From Paramecium octaurelia (taxonomy: Eukaryota > Ciliophora > Oligohymenophorea > Peniculida > Parameciidae), in assembly GCA_905182995.1 (NCBI GenBank), contig CAJJDP010000023.1:471474-535473 (forward strand): a DNA stretch of 64,000 nucleotides, in the 5' to 3' direction. Shown here piece by piece: positions 51,484-62,044 of the stretch. The position numbers and the translations under genes were made by a program. The notes below the pieces were generated by a model, which saw nothing but the letters and a program-made list of their open reading frames with translations, searched no databases and had not been told where the DNA came from. The stretch's first letter is position 1. Every line of letters starts with the position of its first letter.

Positions 51484-52344
51484 ATGAGTCAAACAATAAG
51501 AAGAACAAAATTCAGAATTAAGGATGTAATTGATAGCAATCTCAATAATCAAGAGCAATCTGCTTAGAAAGCAATACAGTCTACATATATCAAACAGAAT
51601 GTTGATGACTTCAATTCTTTAAAATAAACTTTGGAAGATCGCAAATTAACATTTATAAAATTTGCATTTCAATAGCAGGAACTGATAGAAGATCGAAATT
51701 TGGGTCCAGTTCTCACAGGATTGTCCAGACACCAGAATGTAGGATCGATGTCAGTTAGTGAACTGATACCAAAATCTTAAATTCATACTTACTTGCTGTA
51801 GGCGTAGTAGGACAGACCGAAGAGAGTGTTGAAACGATTTGCTCATTGGGAATGGGATAAGGATTAAGGTCGAGATAAGAATCCAATGAGCTATTAGTTC
51901 ACTCAGAGAAATGAAGCTGAGATAAAATCAAAATTAAAGAGAAAGGGTGGGGAAATTAGTTTGAGGAAGAGAATCCTGTAGAAATGGTAGAAACATTTAC
52001 CAAGCCTGACAGGACTGAATGAATTTGGAAAACAATTTACAATGGATCATTCTTCATTGAAAAAGCCTTTTTCATTAAGTCCTTCTCCAAAGCAAGAGTC
52101 ATATAATCAAATTACGAATTGGCTGCAGGAACTAGAAGAGTTGAAACTCGACAATGAAAAAGTGAAGAAGTATAAAATGATTAAATTAGAAAATTGGAAA
52201 GGACATTGCAGAGTTTACATAGAACATGACTAAGTTGGTGTTTGTTTGTTGAAGAATTAAATTTATATCAAGCTGATGATCTCTCTTAGAGATAAACCTT
52301 AACGTTGGATAACTTGGTAGCTAAGATCTCTTCAACTTATCTGA
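51484..52344 (+). CDS. Hypothetical basic protein, ~286 residues
   Basis: ATG 51484 (MSQTIRRTKFRIKDVIDSNL) opens one frame to TGA 52342-52344 without introns. It is rich in Lys, Arg, Gln and Trp, with RFAHWEWDKDQGRDKNPMSY and LKRKGGEISLRKRILQKWQK. A segment ITNWLQELEELKLDNEKVKK forms a short coiled coil. No known domain. It starts 43 bases after the divergent-tubulin stop. The last 77 bases overlap the 3' end of the antisense trichocyst matrix gene; an unseen terminal intron could shorten it. Confidence 0.55.
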
Positions 52345-53338
52345 TGATGGAGATTTCTTATTATCTGTGTTCAGAATCTTAAGCATATTAGGTTCTCCAT
52401 GAATCGCATTCGGCTTCCTTTTATTCCTTTCCTGATGAGGCAGCGTTCAATTCGTCGGTGGCATCTTCCTTTCTCTTCTTTTATAAGTCCAAAGCTTATT
52501 AGTTGTCTTGGAGTTATCTTTCAGAGTCTTCTCTGGCAGCACTCAAGGATTCTCTTTATGAGGCGATTTCAACGACCAAAGCTTCGAAGTCTAATTGGGC
52601 TTAGATTTCGGTTTGTCTGGCGTCTTCAAGGGCTTCAGCCAATTAGTTGCTGACTTCACCTAACTTGTTGAGGACGTTGTTCAATTATTCAGCTGAGAAG
52701 GTTGAAGCGACTTACATAAGAGCAAGGATTGGGTTGGATGCACCAATCTTGTTCAATTAGGTCAAGGCAGCCAAGACTTCTTAATCTGGTTGGATTGAGC
52801 TCAACTTTTAGATGATGACTTCAACAGCCTCAATGACGTTTTCGGTTTCATTCTCGAACTTGACGAAACTATCAGCATCTTCAGCTCTTTATTCTCTGAT
52901 TTAGGTTTCTTATTCGTTCAAGATGTCCAATTAGACTTATTTGTTTTCAACATCTTAGGTCAATTATTCAACCTTGGCACTGAGGGTTTAGATTTCTTAG
53001 GTTGATTCGGTGATTTCGTTGGAAGCGAAGTCAATTCTTCTGTTGTATTAGTAGATTTCTGTTTCGCAGTCAACTTCATCTTAAGCGTGCTTTTAGTCAG
53101 CTTCTTATTAGTTGAGGATGAGGTTCTCTCTCAATTATTGTAACATTTTGGCAATATCTCCCAATGGGGCCTTGTTGTTCAATTAGAGAGCAATTGTGTC
53201 TAACAATTTTCTTCCTAATTCGTGTTCTTCCATGGCTTCCAATTGTGTGAAAACTGCCTTGCTTGGATCGTTAGATCTCTTAACAAAGACAGCTTGTGTG
53301 AGTGTCAATCCCAAAAGAGCAATAAGAATCAATTTCAT
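52268..53338 (-). CDS. Trichocyst matrix protein
   Basis: An intron-free frame of 357 codons from ATG 53338-53336 to TGA 52270-52268. A cleavable signal peptide, MKLILIALLGLTLTQA, is followed by a heptad-rich coiled coil with the usual TMP features: an early SKAVFTQLEAMEEHELGRKL, a central VEVIIQKLSSIQPDQEVLAA, and a second rod with few cysteines ending VEEILATKLSNVKVYLQERS. TMPs are processed in the secretory pathway and crystallise as the expandable core of the trichocyst. The length (356 residues) is typical. Codon use is notably rich in preferred codons (AAG, GCC, TCC) compared with neighbours, as expected of an abundant product. Confidence 0.92.
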
Positions 53339-53977
53339 ATTTAATTTATGTTTTACAATCAAACCATTATTCCTTTTTACAATCACACTATTCGTTTTTA
53401 CTAAATTATTTAATTTCTTTTATTTAGCATTTAATCTCATCAAATCATAAATAATGAAACCTAATATTCTTAAACCAATTGCAATACTAGATAATAATCC
53501 ATATACTAAATAAGTTAAATATTTTTAGTTCTCTATAAAAAAAAAATGAAAAAAATAGTATTGATTATATATAAATAACCTTTTTAATTTATGATAAATG
53601 TGATTATAATGTACTCCATTAAGGATTAACTTAGTTGTACTCCATTAAGGATTAACTTAATCAGAAATTCAATATATATATAGTGAAACCTTATTTAATA
53701 AGTTTGATAAAATAAATCTTTCCTTATTGAATTTTAGAATATATTTAACACTTCTATAAAATTACAATAGTCTTAAAAAAATTCTAATAAATATTACTAT
53801 TTAAATTAATTGAATTCTGCTCTAGTCTGAATTTACTTTACTAAAATTTTAAATGAATTAGATTATTAAAACAATGAATTTAAATTATGCATTCGTTTAT
53901 TAGTATACTAATAACTTAATTTGTGATTGGTTGCTATTATATTATATGATTATTATATATTTTTATAATATACATTT
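53339..53977. other. A/T-rich spacer between TMP and clathrin light chain genes
   Basis: About 640 bases upstream of the TMP start. Contains a duplicated 24-base word (listed separately) and otherwise no frame or motif I can support. It should hold the strong TMP promoter. Confidence 0.45.
53610..53659. repeat. Tandem pair of a 24-base word
   Basis: TGTACTCCATTAAGGATTAA plus CTTA occurs at 53610-53633 and again at 53636-53659, separated by two bases (period 26). It lies ~270-330 bases upstream of the TMP start codon. Short tandem duplication; a regulatory role is only a possibility. Confidence 0.7.
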
Positions 53978-54582
53978 TCACTTAGTCAAATCTTTCCTCT
54001 TGTTAAGTATGGCTTGTCTCATTTTGGCTACATCCTTTTCTCCAGGGTATTCTCCATCTTTCAATGCTATGTTGGATGCTATCTTATCCCAAGAGTTTTT
54101 CTTGATTTGCATGAATAACACAATACATATTCGCTCTTATTTTGAGACCTGAGTTCTTAAGCCTGTTGATTTGCAGTTTTTCGTGCCTCAATGTCTTTTT
54201 TCAACTCCCTTCATATACTATATATAGAGATATACGTTTAGAACTGAAGTAAATATTGCTAACCTTTCTCCTTTCTTGATTATTTTTAAATTCTTTCTTC
54301 CTAATCTTTCTCCCTTACAAATTTGATTCTCTCTTCTTCTAACTCTCTTAATTTTTCTCTTCTCTTTTATTATTCTGCACTCTAAATAGGAATTAGTCTG
54401 CCATTAATACCACTAAAGTAACTCCAGCATTAGGTGCAATAGGGATTTCAAATGGTTATCTGGCTTAATTAAGAATTCCAAAGTACCATACCTGCATCAT
54501 TAAACATTAATGGTTGAGCTGCAATTTCAGGTTCTACATATGTCTCAATTGTGCCAGCTGGATCATCGAAAAATTCGTCCAT
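53978..54582 (-). CDS. Clathrin light chain
   Basis: ATG 54582-54580 to TGA 53980-53978 with several introns (54464-54491, 28 nt; another of 32 nt after AGVTL; one of 26 nt after KSEY; one more within the rod). The acidic N-terminus MDEFFDDPAGTIETYVEPEI leads to a central helix (KREKLRELEEERIKFVREKD) that binds the heavy chain. The C-terminal block WDKIASNIALKDGEYPGEKD, VAKMRQAILNKRKDL matches the conserved end W-x-x-V-x-x-L-x-D.....KD-x-x-R-M-x-x-x-L. Light chains regulate clathrin coat assembly at the plasma membrane and Golgi. The total of ~155 residues is short for the family, and the exact exon boundaries in the middle rod need a transcript. Confidence 0.8.
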
Positions 54583-54712
54583 TTTATAATTTAATAAATA
54601 ATTTATTGTAAAAACAAAAAAATGTAAATGCTTTTTTGAATGATTATTCGAACACTAAAACTCTGAAAATAATATTTGTATCCTGATTAATTTTTACATT
54701 ATATGTAAATCC

Positions 54713-55823
54713 TCATTTTCCAAGATACAATGCATCCATACAAGATTTACTGGATTCAATTCTAAATCTTTTACCCTCGAACTCTTCCTTTCCATATAGA
54801 GTGAACACAGCATCTTTGGGTAATCTGATACTTTTAATTTACCCATTGTAATCTAGCTTAGCTTTATTATCACAAATCTTGACCTCTTATCCTTGATAAT
54901 CACAATCACTATATAAATAAGCACAATTTTAATCATAATATTTAACTTCTTGATTACCAATATAAAATCCATAAAAGCTAAGTGATTTAATGGTTGATTC
55001 GTCCCCTAATTATATTATGTTAATATTTTACAAGTTCCAAATTCAACTTTAATTTGATTGTCATCATTTTCCTATTCTTCATTTACTTCGATTCTAATGT
55101 GATCGCTTAAGGATGTGAATCCTGAAATACCCATCAATTAGACAAAATCTACAATGTCATTAGGGATTTCATATGAAGAGACCAATATCTTTTATGCATC
55201 TTTAGAAGTTGAAAACCATGTGTGATCATCAGAATCTACAATGATTCCCAAATCATCAGTCTTGAAACTGTTCTCGAAGTTGGATATAAGGAGACAAAGC
55301 TTGAATTCTTTGGCACCACTTGTCGCAATTTTTACAATGTCCTTATTTAATTCGACTATTTCCTAATTGAATTATTTCTTGTCTTAAAAGGTGGCTCCAA
55401 CCAAATACGAGTTAACTAGAGGAGTTGTATCACTTTCGTAATTGAATAGAGGCAATTAGATTTCTGATTCTTATGACTTAACATATTCAATGTGAACTAA
55501 GGGATTATCAGTGGCCATCCAATTATATGAGATTTAATCAATATGATCTCCTTTAACTCTTATGGTGAAACCTCGTTTAATTTTAGCTTAGTACCTTATT
55601 AATTAACATTCAAAATTTCGCTCATGAATGAAGAACCACTCATATCCAATAAACTAATCGAATAAGCAATCTTTGGAGTTCTTGAGAATTGTTTTTTGAA
55701 TTTGATATTTATATCTACATCTTTATTAATGATATTCTGAATTGAAACTCCTGTCTCTGATTCATATAGAAAATGCTCAGCCTAACACAAATAAATCAAA
55801 CCTAGAATGATTAACCAATTCAT
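54713..55823 (-). CDS. Secreted H-type lectin plus crystallin-like protein
   Basis: ATG 55823-55821 to TGA 54715-54713 with at least one intron of 23 nt (after NVNQQ). Signal peptide MNWLIILGLIYLCQAE. The first domain follows the H-type lectin pattern: DINIKFKKQFSRTPKIAYSI, SLLDMSG, then GFTIRVKGDHIDQISYNWMA. A middle region of mixed composition follows (HTWFSTSKDAQKILVSSYEI). The C-terminal ~75 residues resemble a beta/gamma-crystallin unit: CAYLYSDCDYQGQEVKICDN, then IKSIRLPKDAVFTLYGKEEF, EGKRFRI. H-type lectins bind N-acetylgalactosamine in slime moulds and molluscs. A secreted or granule lectin is the likely role. Domain assignments are by motif and the crystallin part is the weaker of the two. 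Confidence 0.68.
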
Positions 55824-55869
55824 TTCCGTTTTTAATATTATATATATTATATAATTATATACTAGTTTA

Positions 55870-57999
55870 TCATATCAATATTTTGGATGTCAGTTCTTTA
55901 ATCACCTACCCTCTTTATAACTAATAATCCTCCATGTAATACACCACTTAATCTAAAGTAATATCAAAATGAGTAGTGAATAATATTGTGCTATTTTGTT
56001 TGAGTAGATATTTTAAAATCGAATAAGCTAAAGCATGACCATCAATCGAACATGTTCCTCTTCCCAATTCATCAATCAACAGTAAGCTATTTTGAGTATC
56101 GATCATTCTTCGAACCTCTTGCATTTCCACATAAAATGTACTTTCCCTTATTGTATCATATGCACCCATTCTACAATGTATTTCATTAAATGTCTTAAAC
56201 ACCATCTATTAACATGGAACGTAACACCCCAACATAGCCAATATCACTAGCAGACCAACTGATCTGAGAATTGTTGATTTTCCTGCCCCATTATATCCAG
56301 TTAGGATGATACATTTTTCTATAATGAGACTATTTGGTATACAATTTTAGATTAAAGGATGGCAGAAATCTCTTAACACTAATTAGTGTTAAGTTGACAA
56401 AGAGGGGAGACACTTGTGTTAATCATTTTCTAAATATTTTGACATTGCTATTAAGACATCCAGATCACTAATTTAATTGATTATCTCTTAAAAATATTCT
56501 TTATGTTCCAAAATCTTCCCAATTACTTATTAATAGAATAATTGAATAAATATTTTTAATTAATCCAAAAGTTTTATGTGTTATTATTATTACTTTTAAA
56601 GGAATTGGGTGGTGTATCTTCTATAGCCCTTTCTTTTATTTGAAAATAACATCCATTAAGGTGTCTTATATTCTTCAGGCATTTCTATTTCAAATGTTTA
56701 ATATGTAACTTTAGGGTCATTCTCATAAAATTGACTCTTTATCCTTAAGTATTCATCATTAGCCTCATCCTCTACTTTTTCTAAGCTTTCTAGTATCTAA
56801 TTATACTAAGTTCTTTCTTAATTTTGTGGTACTAAAACATCAAGATTTTCACCTTCCCACACAAACTCTTATGAAATCTTTTACAAAATATTATCATTAA
56901 GTTCTTTAAGATTTCTGAGTTGGTCACTTTGATAATTTTATTTGTTAATATAGATCTTCTGTTTCAATTACACCAGAATATATTTTATATTGTTTAGGAA
57001 TTATTTCAATATTGAACTATCTTTTGGTGCATTAAACACTCTAGCCATTTAATGTTGCAAAGATCCAACTCTTTTTATTTCAGCTAAAAAGCTGTCTCTG
57101 AAAACTAAGTGATTTCTCATATCCTATAATGCCTATTATCTGTCCATTATACCATCAATTGGAATTTTTCTTAACGTCATTTATAATTTTCTTTAACCCT
57201 CCTTAGTTACTGGTTAAATCAAGGGTTTGAAGAATAACTATTTTATTGCATTATCAGATATTAAACAGAATTTTGAAAACAATGGAGAATTATCAATAAA
57301 TGTGATCTATGATATTCCATTAATAAACCTGTCTTTAAAGAATATTTCTAACTATTCAAAAGCACTATCACCTTTAGCTGCGTTTTTTATGGCTAAGGTC
57401 TTTATTTTTTCATTTGTTATTATTTCAGTAATCTTTATAAAAGGTAAATTCTCATCGCTTGTTTTATAGGCTACTTTGCTGATAGTATCTAGCACTATGG
57501 CTTCATTCTTATAGAGGGAAACCAAATAGTTAGATTCAATATTTTATATATTCTCTCCCAATATCCCAAAACCCAAAAGCCCCTTGCTATAGATTCCAGT
57601 TATAAAACGATCTCTTAGTTGGTTTTATGTCATTTGAAATAAAGATTATTCACAAAAAACTATTTTTCTATCGGTTTACATAATTAAGGTATGAACATGT
57701 TCTATTACAGATGCTTCATTTAATCCTATCAAATAATTTGGAATTTTCCATTGTAAATCAATGTACCTTCTAATAAAGTGAGCATCCTCTGAATAAGCCA
57801 AAAAAAAACTGCCTCTTTATAATAATACGAGATCTTATTGATAGTCCTTTTTGATTTCTTAATATTGAGCTTCTAAAGGTGTTAGTTCAGAATTAGTATT
57901 AGACTTCTACTTAGATTTTGATTTTATTAATTGTTCACAATCAAATAGAGCATTATCAGAAAGTTCAACATCAAAGCAATTTAACTTTTTAGTTTTCAT
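55870..57999 (-). CDS. Compact MutS homologue (MSH family)
   Basis: ATG 57999-57997 to TGA 55872-55870. The N-terminal domain reads TPLEAQYQEIKKDYQQDLVL, the MutS mismatch-recognition start. The ATPase contains Walker A GYNGAGKST near 56,290, then MGAYDTIRESTFYVEMQEV, Walker B LLLIDELGRGT and TTHF, all hallmarks of MutS. The sequence MGAYD...STFYVEM is closest in style to MSH6/MutS rather than MSH4/5, but assignment to a subclass is uncertain. The Walker A loop has Tyr and Gly where most family members have Pro and Met. At roughly 650-690 residues it is much shorter than MSH2 or MSH6, and it lacks the usual C-terminal helix-turn-helix extension after the ATPase. Predicted role: mismatch or recombination-intermediate recognition. 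Confidence 0.85.
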
Positions 58000-58247
58000 A
58001 AAAACCTAATTATAATTAATAAAGAAATTGAATATTGTGTCTTGGAATATATTCCCTAATATGAGAAATCAAAACTTTAGTTTTGGTTTTATCTTGTCAA
58101 ACCTATGATTATCATAACTAATTCATCAAAAGTTTATAATAATTAATTTCAATAGTAATTTTGAGCATGAGTTCAAAAAATTAAAATTGCATTTATTCAT
58201 TGCTTTATTAATAAGATTCACAAGAAAAGGTGCTCGCTCTATCTAAC

Positions 58248-58523
58248 ATGGAAATTAAGTGGTTAAATTTATTAAAGCAAATTTCAAATGATGACTTGGA
58301 TTTGTTGAGGAGATAATTTGAAAAGTAAAAATAGTCAATGAAGGAAATTGAAGAAAATGATATACAAACCATAGAGGAAAAGTGATAGTATCAAGACTTG
58401 TTTATCTGCAAGATTTGTGATTTTAATTCATCATTTAATTTTATATATTAAACTATTTTGTTAAGCTTCAAAGAAAAATATAAGCGATTAAAGAATTTTT
58501 ACTTTTAATTCCTTTTTACCTGA
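58248..58523 (+). pseudogene. Possible gene relic interrupted by TGA
   Basis: ATG 58248 reads MEIKWLNLLKQISNDDLDLL, then a charged helix to an in-frame TGA at 58383-58385. The same frame continues for another 45 codons (DLFICKICDFNSS) to TGA 58521. The C-x2-C after the stop resembles the start of a zinc finger, but no second half follows. It may be a decayed gene, a short real ORF of 45 residues, or coincidence. Confidence 0.3.
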
Positions 58524-58875
58524 ATTTTAAAGAACACAAAATCTTCTTATCTTAGTTCAACAACAAAGTTTTATATTAAGTTTTTAATTAGTAATAAAAT
58601 TAAAAGTTAGAAATAAATTGAAATATTTATTGTGTCATTTTATTTAGAAATTATTAGTAATAATAATATCTCAAATAGATTTATAATGATTGTGCCTAAC
58701 ATATTGATTTCTAAGTTAATCAGAGAAGAATTGATTCTTGTAACTAATTAATTTCCTATTCTCTCTCATTATAGAGAGAATCATAAAGATTATATATAAA
58801 AGAAATAAGAAACTATTTTAAAATGTAAATGCTTGAACTTAGAACTATTGTTCATAATTTATTTTTTTTAATAAA

Positions 58876-59671
58876 TCAATTTCTTTTGCTGATGAATTGA
58901 GCGGTGGTTGATAATTTCTCGCTGATGTGTTCTTAAAGTCTATCAACGATTTCATTTTAGGCAGCTCTAAAGAAGGATATTATTGATGATACCTTTCAGC
59001 AGTTTAGGTTTCATAGATTTCTGATTAGACTGCATACCATGCTTATTATCCAGCAAGTCTTTCTTCACTGTTTTCTAATTCCAAGGTGTGGAATTCGATC
59101 CATGATTAAGCATCTTCAATGGTATCCTTTTATTCTTAGATTTAGACTTCCAATTAAGCTTTTCTTTCAACCAATCTGGTGTGTTCATTGCTCAAATGAA
59201 CGCTGAATTCAGCCCAATGAGCAGCTTATCTATCTTCAACGTCCTTGATAATTGGAATAATTAAATACAGTTTTGGTAGCCTTTTCTTAGACTAATTATT
59301 ATCTGATTTCGCTCAATAATTAAGCAATCTTGGTCAAGGCCTTTTGGTTGACTCCGTGAGTGGCTAATTCGGTAAGAGCAACAACGACTGGCTAAAGTGG
59401 ATAATAGAAAGAAAGGATATACTTATAAGAGTTGGCTGTGTGAGGTGTTGTCAGTGAGTCTCTTGTGAACTGTTTCATACTTTGATTTAACTTAGACGAA
59501 TGAAGCACCTAAGCTCAAATGTTGGATGAGTTTGGCAGCATCATCAATAGCATCAATAACATCATCGATGGCAGCAACCTTGGCAACAAAGGTTTCGTGT
59601 TATTAGTTTCTTGTGGCTTCTTCTCTAGCATAAGTTTATTCATTTGTTGCAATGTCTGAAATTGTAACTCT
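58876..59671 (-). CDS. Trichocyst matrix protein, C-terminal part (5' end in gap)
   Basis: Ends at TGA 58878-58876 with ISEKLSTTAQFISKRN. Reading upstream gives the second TMP coiled-coil rod (ERKAQLEVQIQEQKDTIEDA; WIEFHTLELENSEERLAGQQ), with introns of 26, 25 and 31 nt, and the first-rod segment VAAIDDVIDAIDDAAKLIQH. The frame runs into a 908-base run of N at 59672. Bases 59273-59671 are repeated almost exactly at 60580-60978, so this is either the 3' half of a tandem paralogue or the missing end of the single gene that starts at 61369. Confidence 0.8.
59273..59671. repeat. Left copy of a 399-base duplication flanking the gap
   Basis: Compared by eye base for base with 60580-60978: one difference, A at 59666 versus G at 60973. 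Offset 1,307. Lies within TMP coding sequence on the minus strand and abuts the N run. Confidence 0.9.
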
Positions 59672-60579
59672 NNNNNNNNNNNNNNNNNNNNNNNNNNNNN
59701 NNNNNNNNNNNNNNNNNNNNNNNNNNNNNNNNNNNNNNNNNNNNNNNNNNNNNNNNNNNNNNNNNNNNNNNNNNNNNNNNNNNNNNNNNNNNNNNNNNNN
59801 NNNNNNNNNNNNNNNNNNNNNNNNNNNNNNNNNNNNNNNNNNNNNNNNNNNNNNNNNNNNNNNNNNNNNNNNNNNNNNNNNNNNNNNNNNNNNNNNNNNN
59901 NNNNNNNNNNNNNNNNNNNNNNNNNNNNNNNNNNNNNNNNNNNNNNNNNNNNNNNNNNNNNNNNNNNNNNNNNNNNNNNNNNNNNNNNNNNNNNNNNNNN
60001 NNNNNNNNNNNNNNNNNNNNNNNNNNNNNNNNNNNNNNNNNNNNNNNNNNNNNNNNNNNNNNNNNNNNNNNNNNNNNNNNNNNNNNNNNNNNNNNNNNNN
60101 NNNNNNNNNNNNNNNNNNNNNNNNNNNNNNNNNNNNNNNNNNNNNNNNNNNNNNNNNNNNNNNNNNNNNNNNNNNNNNNNNNNNNNNNNNNNNNNNNNNN
60201 NNNNNNNNNNNNNNNNNNNNNNNNNNNNNNNNNNNNNNNNNNNNNNNNNNNNNNNNNNNNNNNNNNNNNNNNNNNNNNNNNNNNNNNNNNNNNNNNNNNN
60301 NNNNNNNNNNNNNNNNNNNNNNNNNNNNNNNNNNNNNNNNNNNNNNNNNNNNNNNNNNNNNNNNNNNNNNNNNNNNNNNNNNNNNNNNNNNNNNNNNNNN
60401 NNNNNNNNNNNNNNNNNNNNNNNNNNNNNNNNNNNNNNNNNNNNNNNNNNNNNNNNNNNNNNNNNNNNNNNNNNNNNNNNNNNNNNNNNNNNNNNNNNNN
60501 NNNNNNNNNNNNNNNNNNNNNNNNNNNNNNNNNNNNNNNNNNNNNNNNNNNNNNNNNNNNNNNNNNNNNNNNNNNNNNN
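59672..60579. other. Assembly gap, 908 N
   Basis: A run of 908 N inside trichocyst matrix protein coding sequence. Apparent open frames across it are meaningless. See findings for the two interpretations of its flanks. Confidence 0.98.
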
Positions 60580-60978
60580 TTGGTAGCCTTTTCTTAGACT
60601 AATTATTATCTGATTTCGCTCAATAATTAAGCAATCTTGGTCAAGGCCTTTTGGTTGACTCCGTGAGTGGCTAATTCGGTAAGAGCAACAACGACTGGCT
60701 AAAGTGGATAATAGAAAGAAAGGATATACTTATAAGAGTTGGCTGTGTGAGGTGTTGTCAGTGAGTCTCTTGTGAACTGTTTCATACTTTGATTTAACTT
60801 AGACGAATGAAGCACCTAAGCTCAAATGTTGGATGAGTTTGGCAGCATCATCAATAGCATCAATAACATCATCGATGGCAGCAACCTTGGCAACAAAGGT
60901 TTCGTGTTATTAGTTTCTTGTGGCTTCTTCTCTAGCATAAGTTTATTCATTTGTTGCAATGTCTGAAATTGTGACTCT
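60580..60978. repeat. Right copy of the 399-base duplication flanking the gap
   Basis: Begins exactly at the end of the N run and repeats 59273-59671 with one mismatch. Continues without a break into the 5' half of a TMP gene. Confidence 0.9.
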
Positions 60979-61369
60979 GATGTCTTCTTCAGAAACAGCC
61001 AATGCTTCGATTGTGTCATCTCTCAATTAAGTGTTTGATGAGATTTGATTTTAGTGATACAAGATTTCCTTTTCCAAATCCTCAACGATCTATTACATGG
61101 TTAAATATTCTTACTCTGTTGTTTGTGGTTGTATCAAGTTCAAAAGCGTGATCATGGTCATTTTAATCTTATTGTAATCCAGCAGCAACACCATTCAATA
61201 ACATATTAACTTCATTGGCTGGTGTTTAAGCTTATAAGTGTGCCTTGATTGCTGACAACACCACATTTCCAAATGGATTAGAATCAATCTAAGCCAAGCT
61301 TGCATGTGTATCTACAAACTTGGAAGCTGCAAGAGCAAGAACCAATGTCAAGATGGCTAGTTTTTGCAT
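60580..61369 (-). CDS. Trichocyst matrix protein, N-terminal part (3' end in gap)
   Basis: ATG 61369-61367 begins a signal peptide MQKLAILTLVLALAASKFVD, followed by a propeptide (NPFGNVVLSAIKAHLQAQTP) and the first coiled-coil rod (QIVEDLEKEILYHQNQISSN; DDTIEALAVSEEDIRVTISD). A 25-nt intron follows TTNNR and a 31-nt intron follows HSQLLQ. The frame meets the N run at 60579. Joining it to the sequence at 59272 and removing all four introns would give exactly 360 codons in frame, a normal TMP length. Confidence 0.85.
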
Positions 61370-62044
61370 ATATTTAATTTAATGTTTTAAAAACGGATCG
61401 AAAAATGCTTATGTATGTAATTAATTTATAAATATTTATCCCCATTTTCTTATAATTTTCCTATAATCATATATATCAACTTTTCATATTATTCAATTGA
61501 TCCAATTTTTCAACTATCTCATTCCCTACCTCTCTCTTTTTGCTTAATTTATTGTAAGTTTTTTATCTATCCTCAAACATCATTCTTACCAACTTTTTAT
61601 AAAAATAGAATAATACATTTACTGTTTCTATATATATATTCTTAATCCTAAATTAAGACCTGATACTAACATATTTTCATAATTCCTCATCTCATAATTT
61701 TCATCTTACTTAAAGTAAATCATTCTCATTAATTAATCAAACTAATCATCGATGACAGAAACACTATTAATTAGATTCTTATATTTCTTATTATTTAGCT
61801 TAAAGTCAATTCATTAATATTATTCTATGATTTCTTTAAAAAAACGAGAAATATTAATTTATCAATTTAATATGGCCAGATAATTGCTATAAAATTTTAA
61901 TGAATTAATATAGTCATTATTAGAAATGGCTAGACTGAATTCTAGTGTAAAAGACAAAAGGTGAGATTACTAGAGTTTTATGAGGTTGTTTTAATTTATT
62001 AATTAAAATCTTGCAAATATTCAAAAAATAATTTAATTTTTCTA
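61370..62044. other. Divergent promoter region of TMP and eS19 genes
   Basis: About 675 bases, strongly A/T-rich with T-rich and A-rich blocks; no coding frame or named element seen. It must contain start signals for two presumably highly expressed, divergent genes. Confidence 0.5.

Noticed and set aside
52399..52653. Plus-strand Arg/Phe/Leu-rich frame
   Set aside because: Antisense shadow of the intron-free trichocyst matrix protein, whose frame is complete from signal peptide to TGA.
59652..60602. Open frame of ~316 codons across the N run
   Set aside because: It consists of unknown bases; no coding claim can be made.
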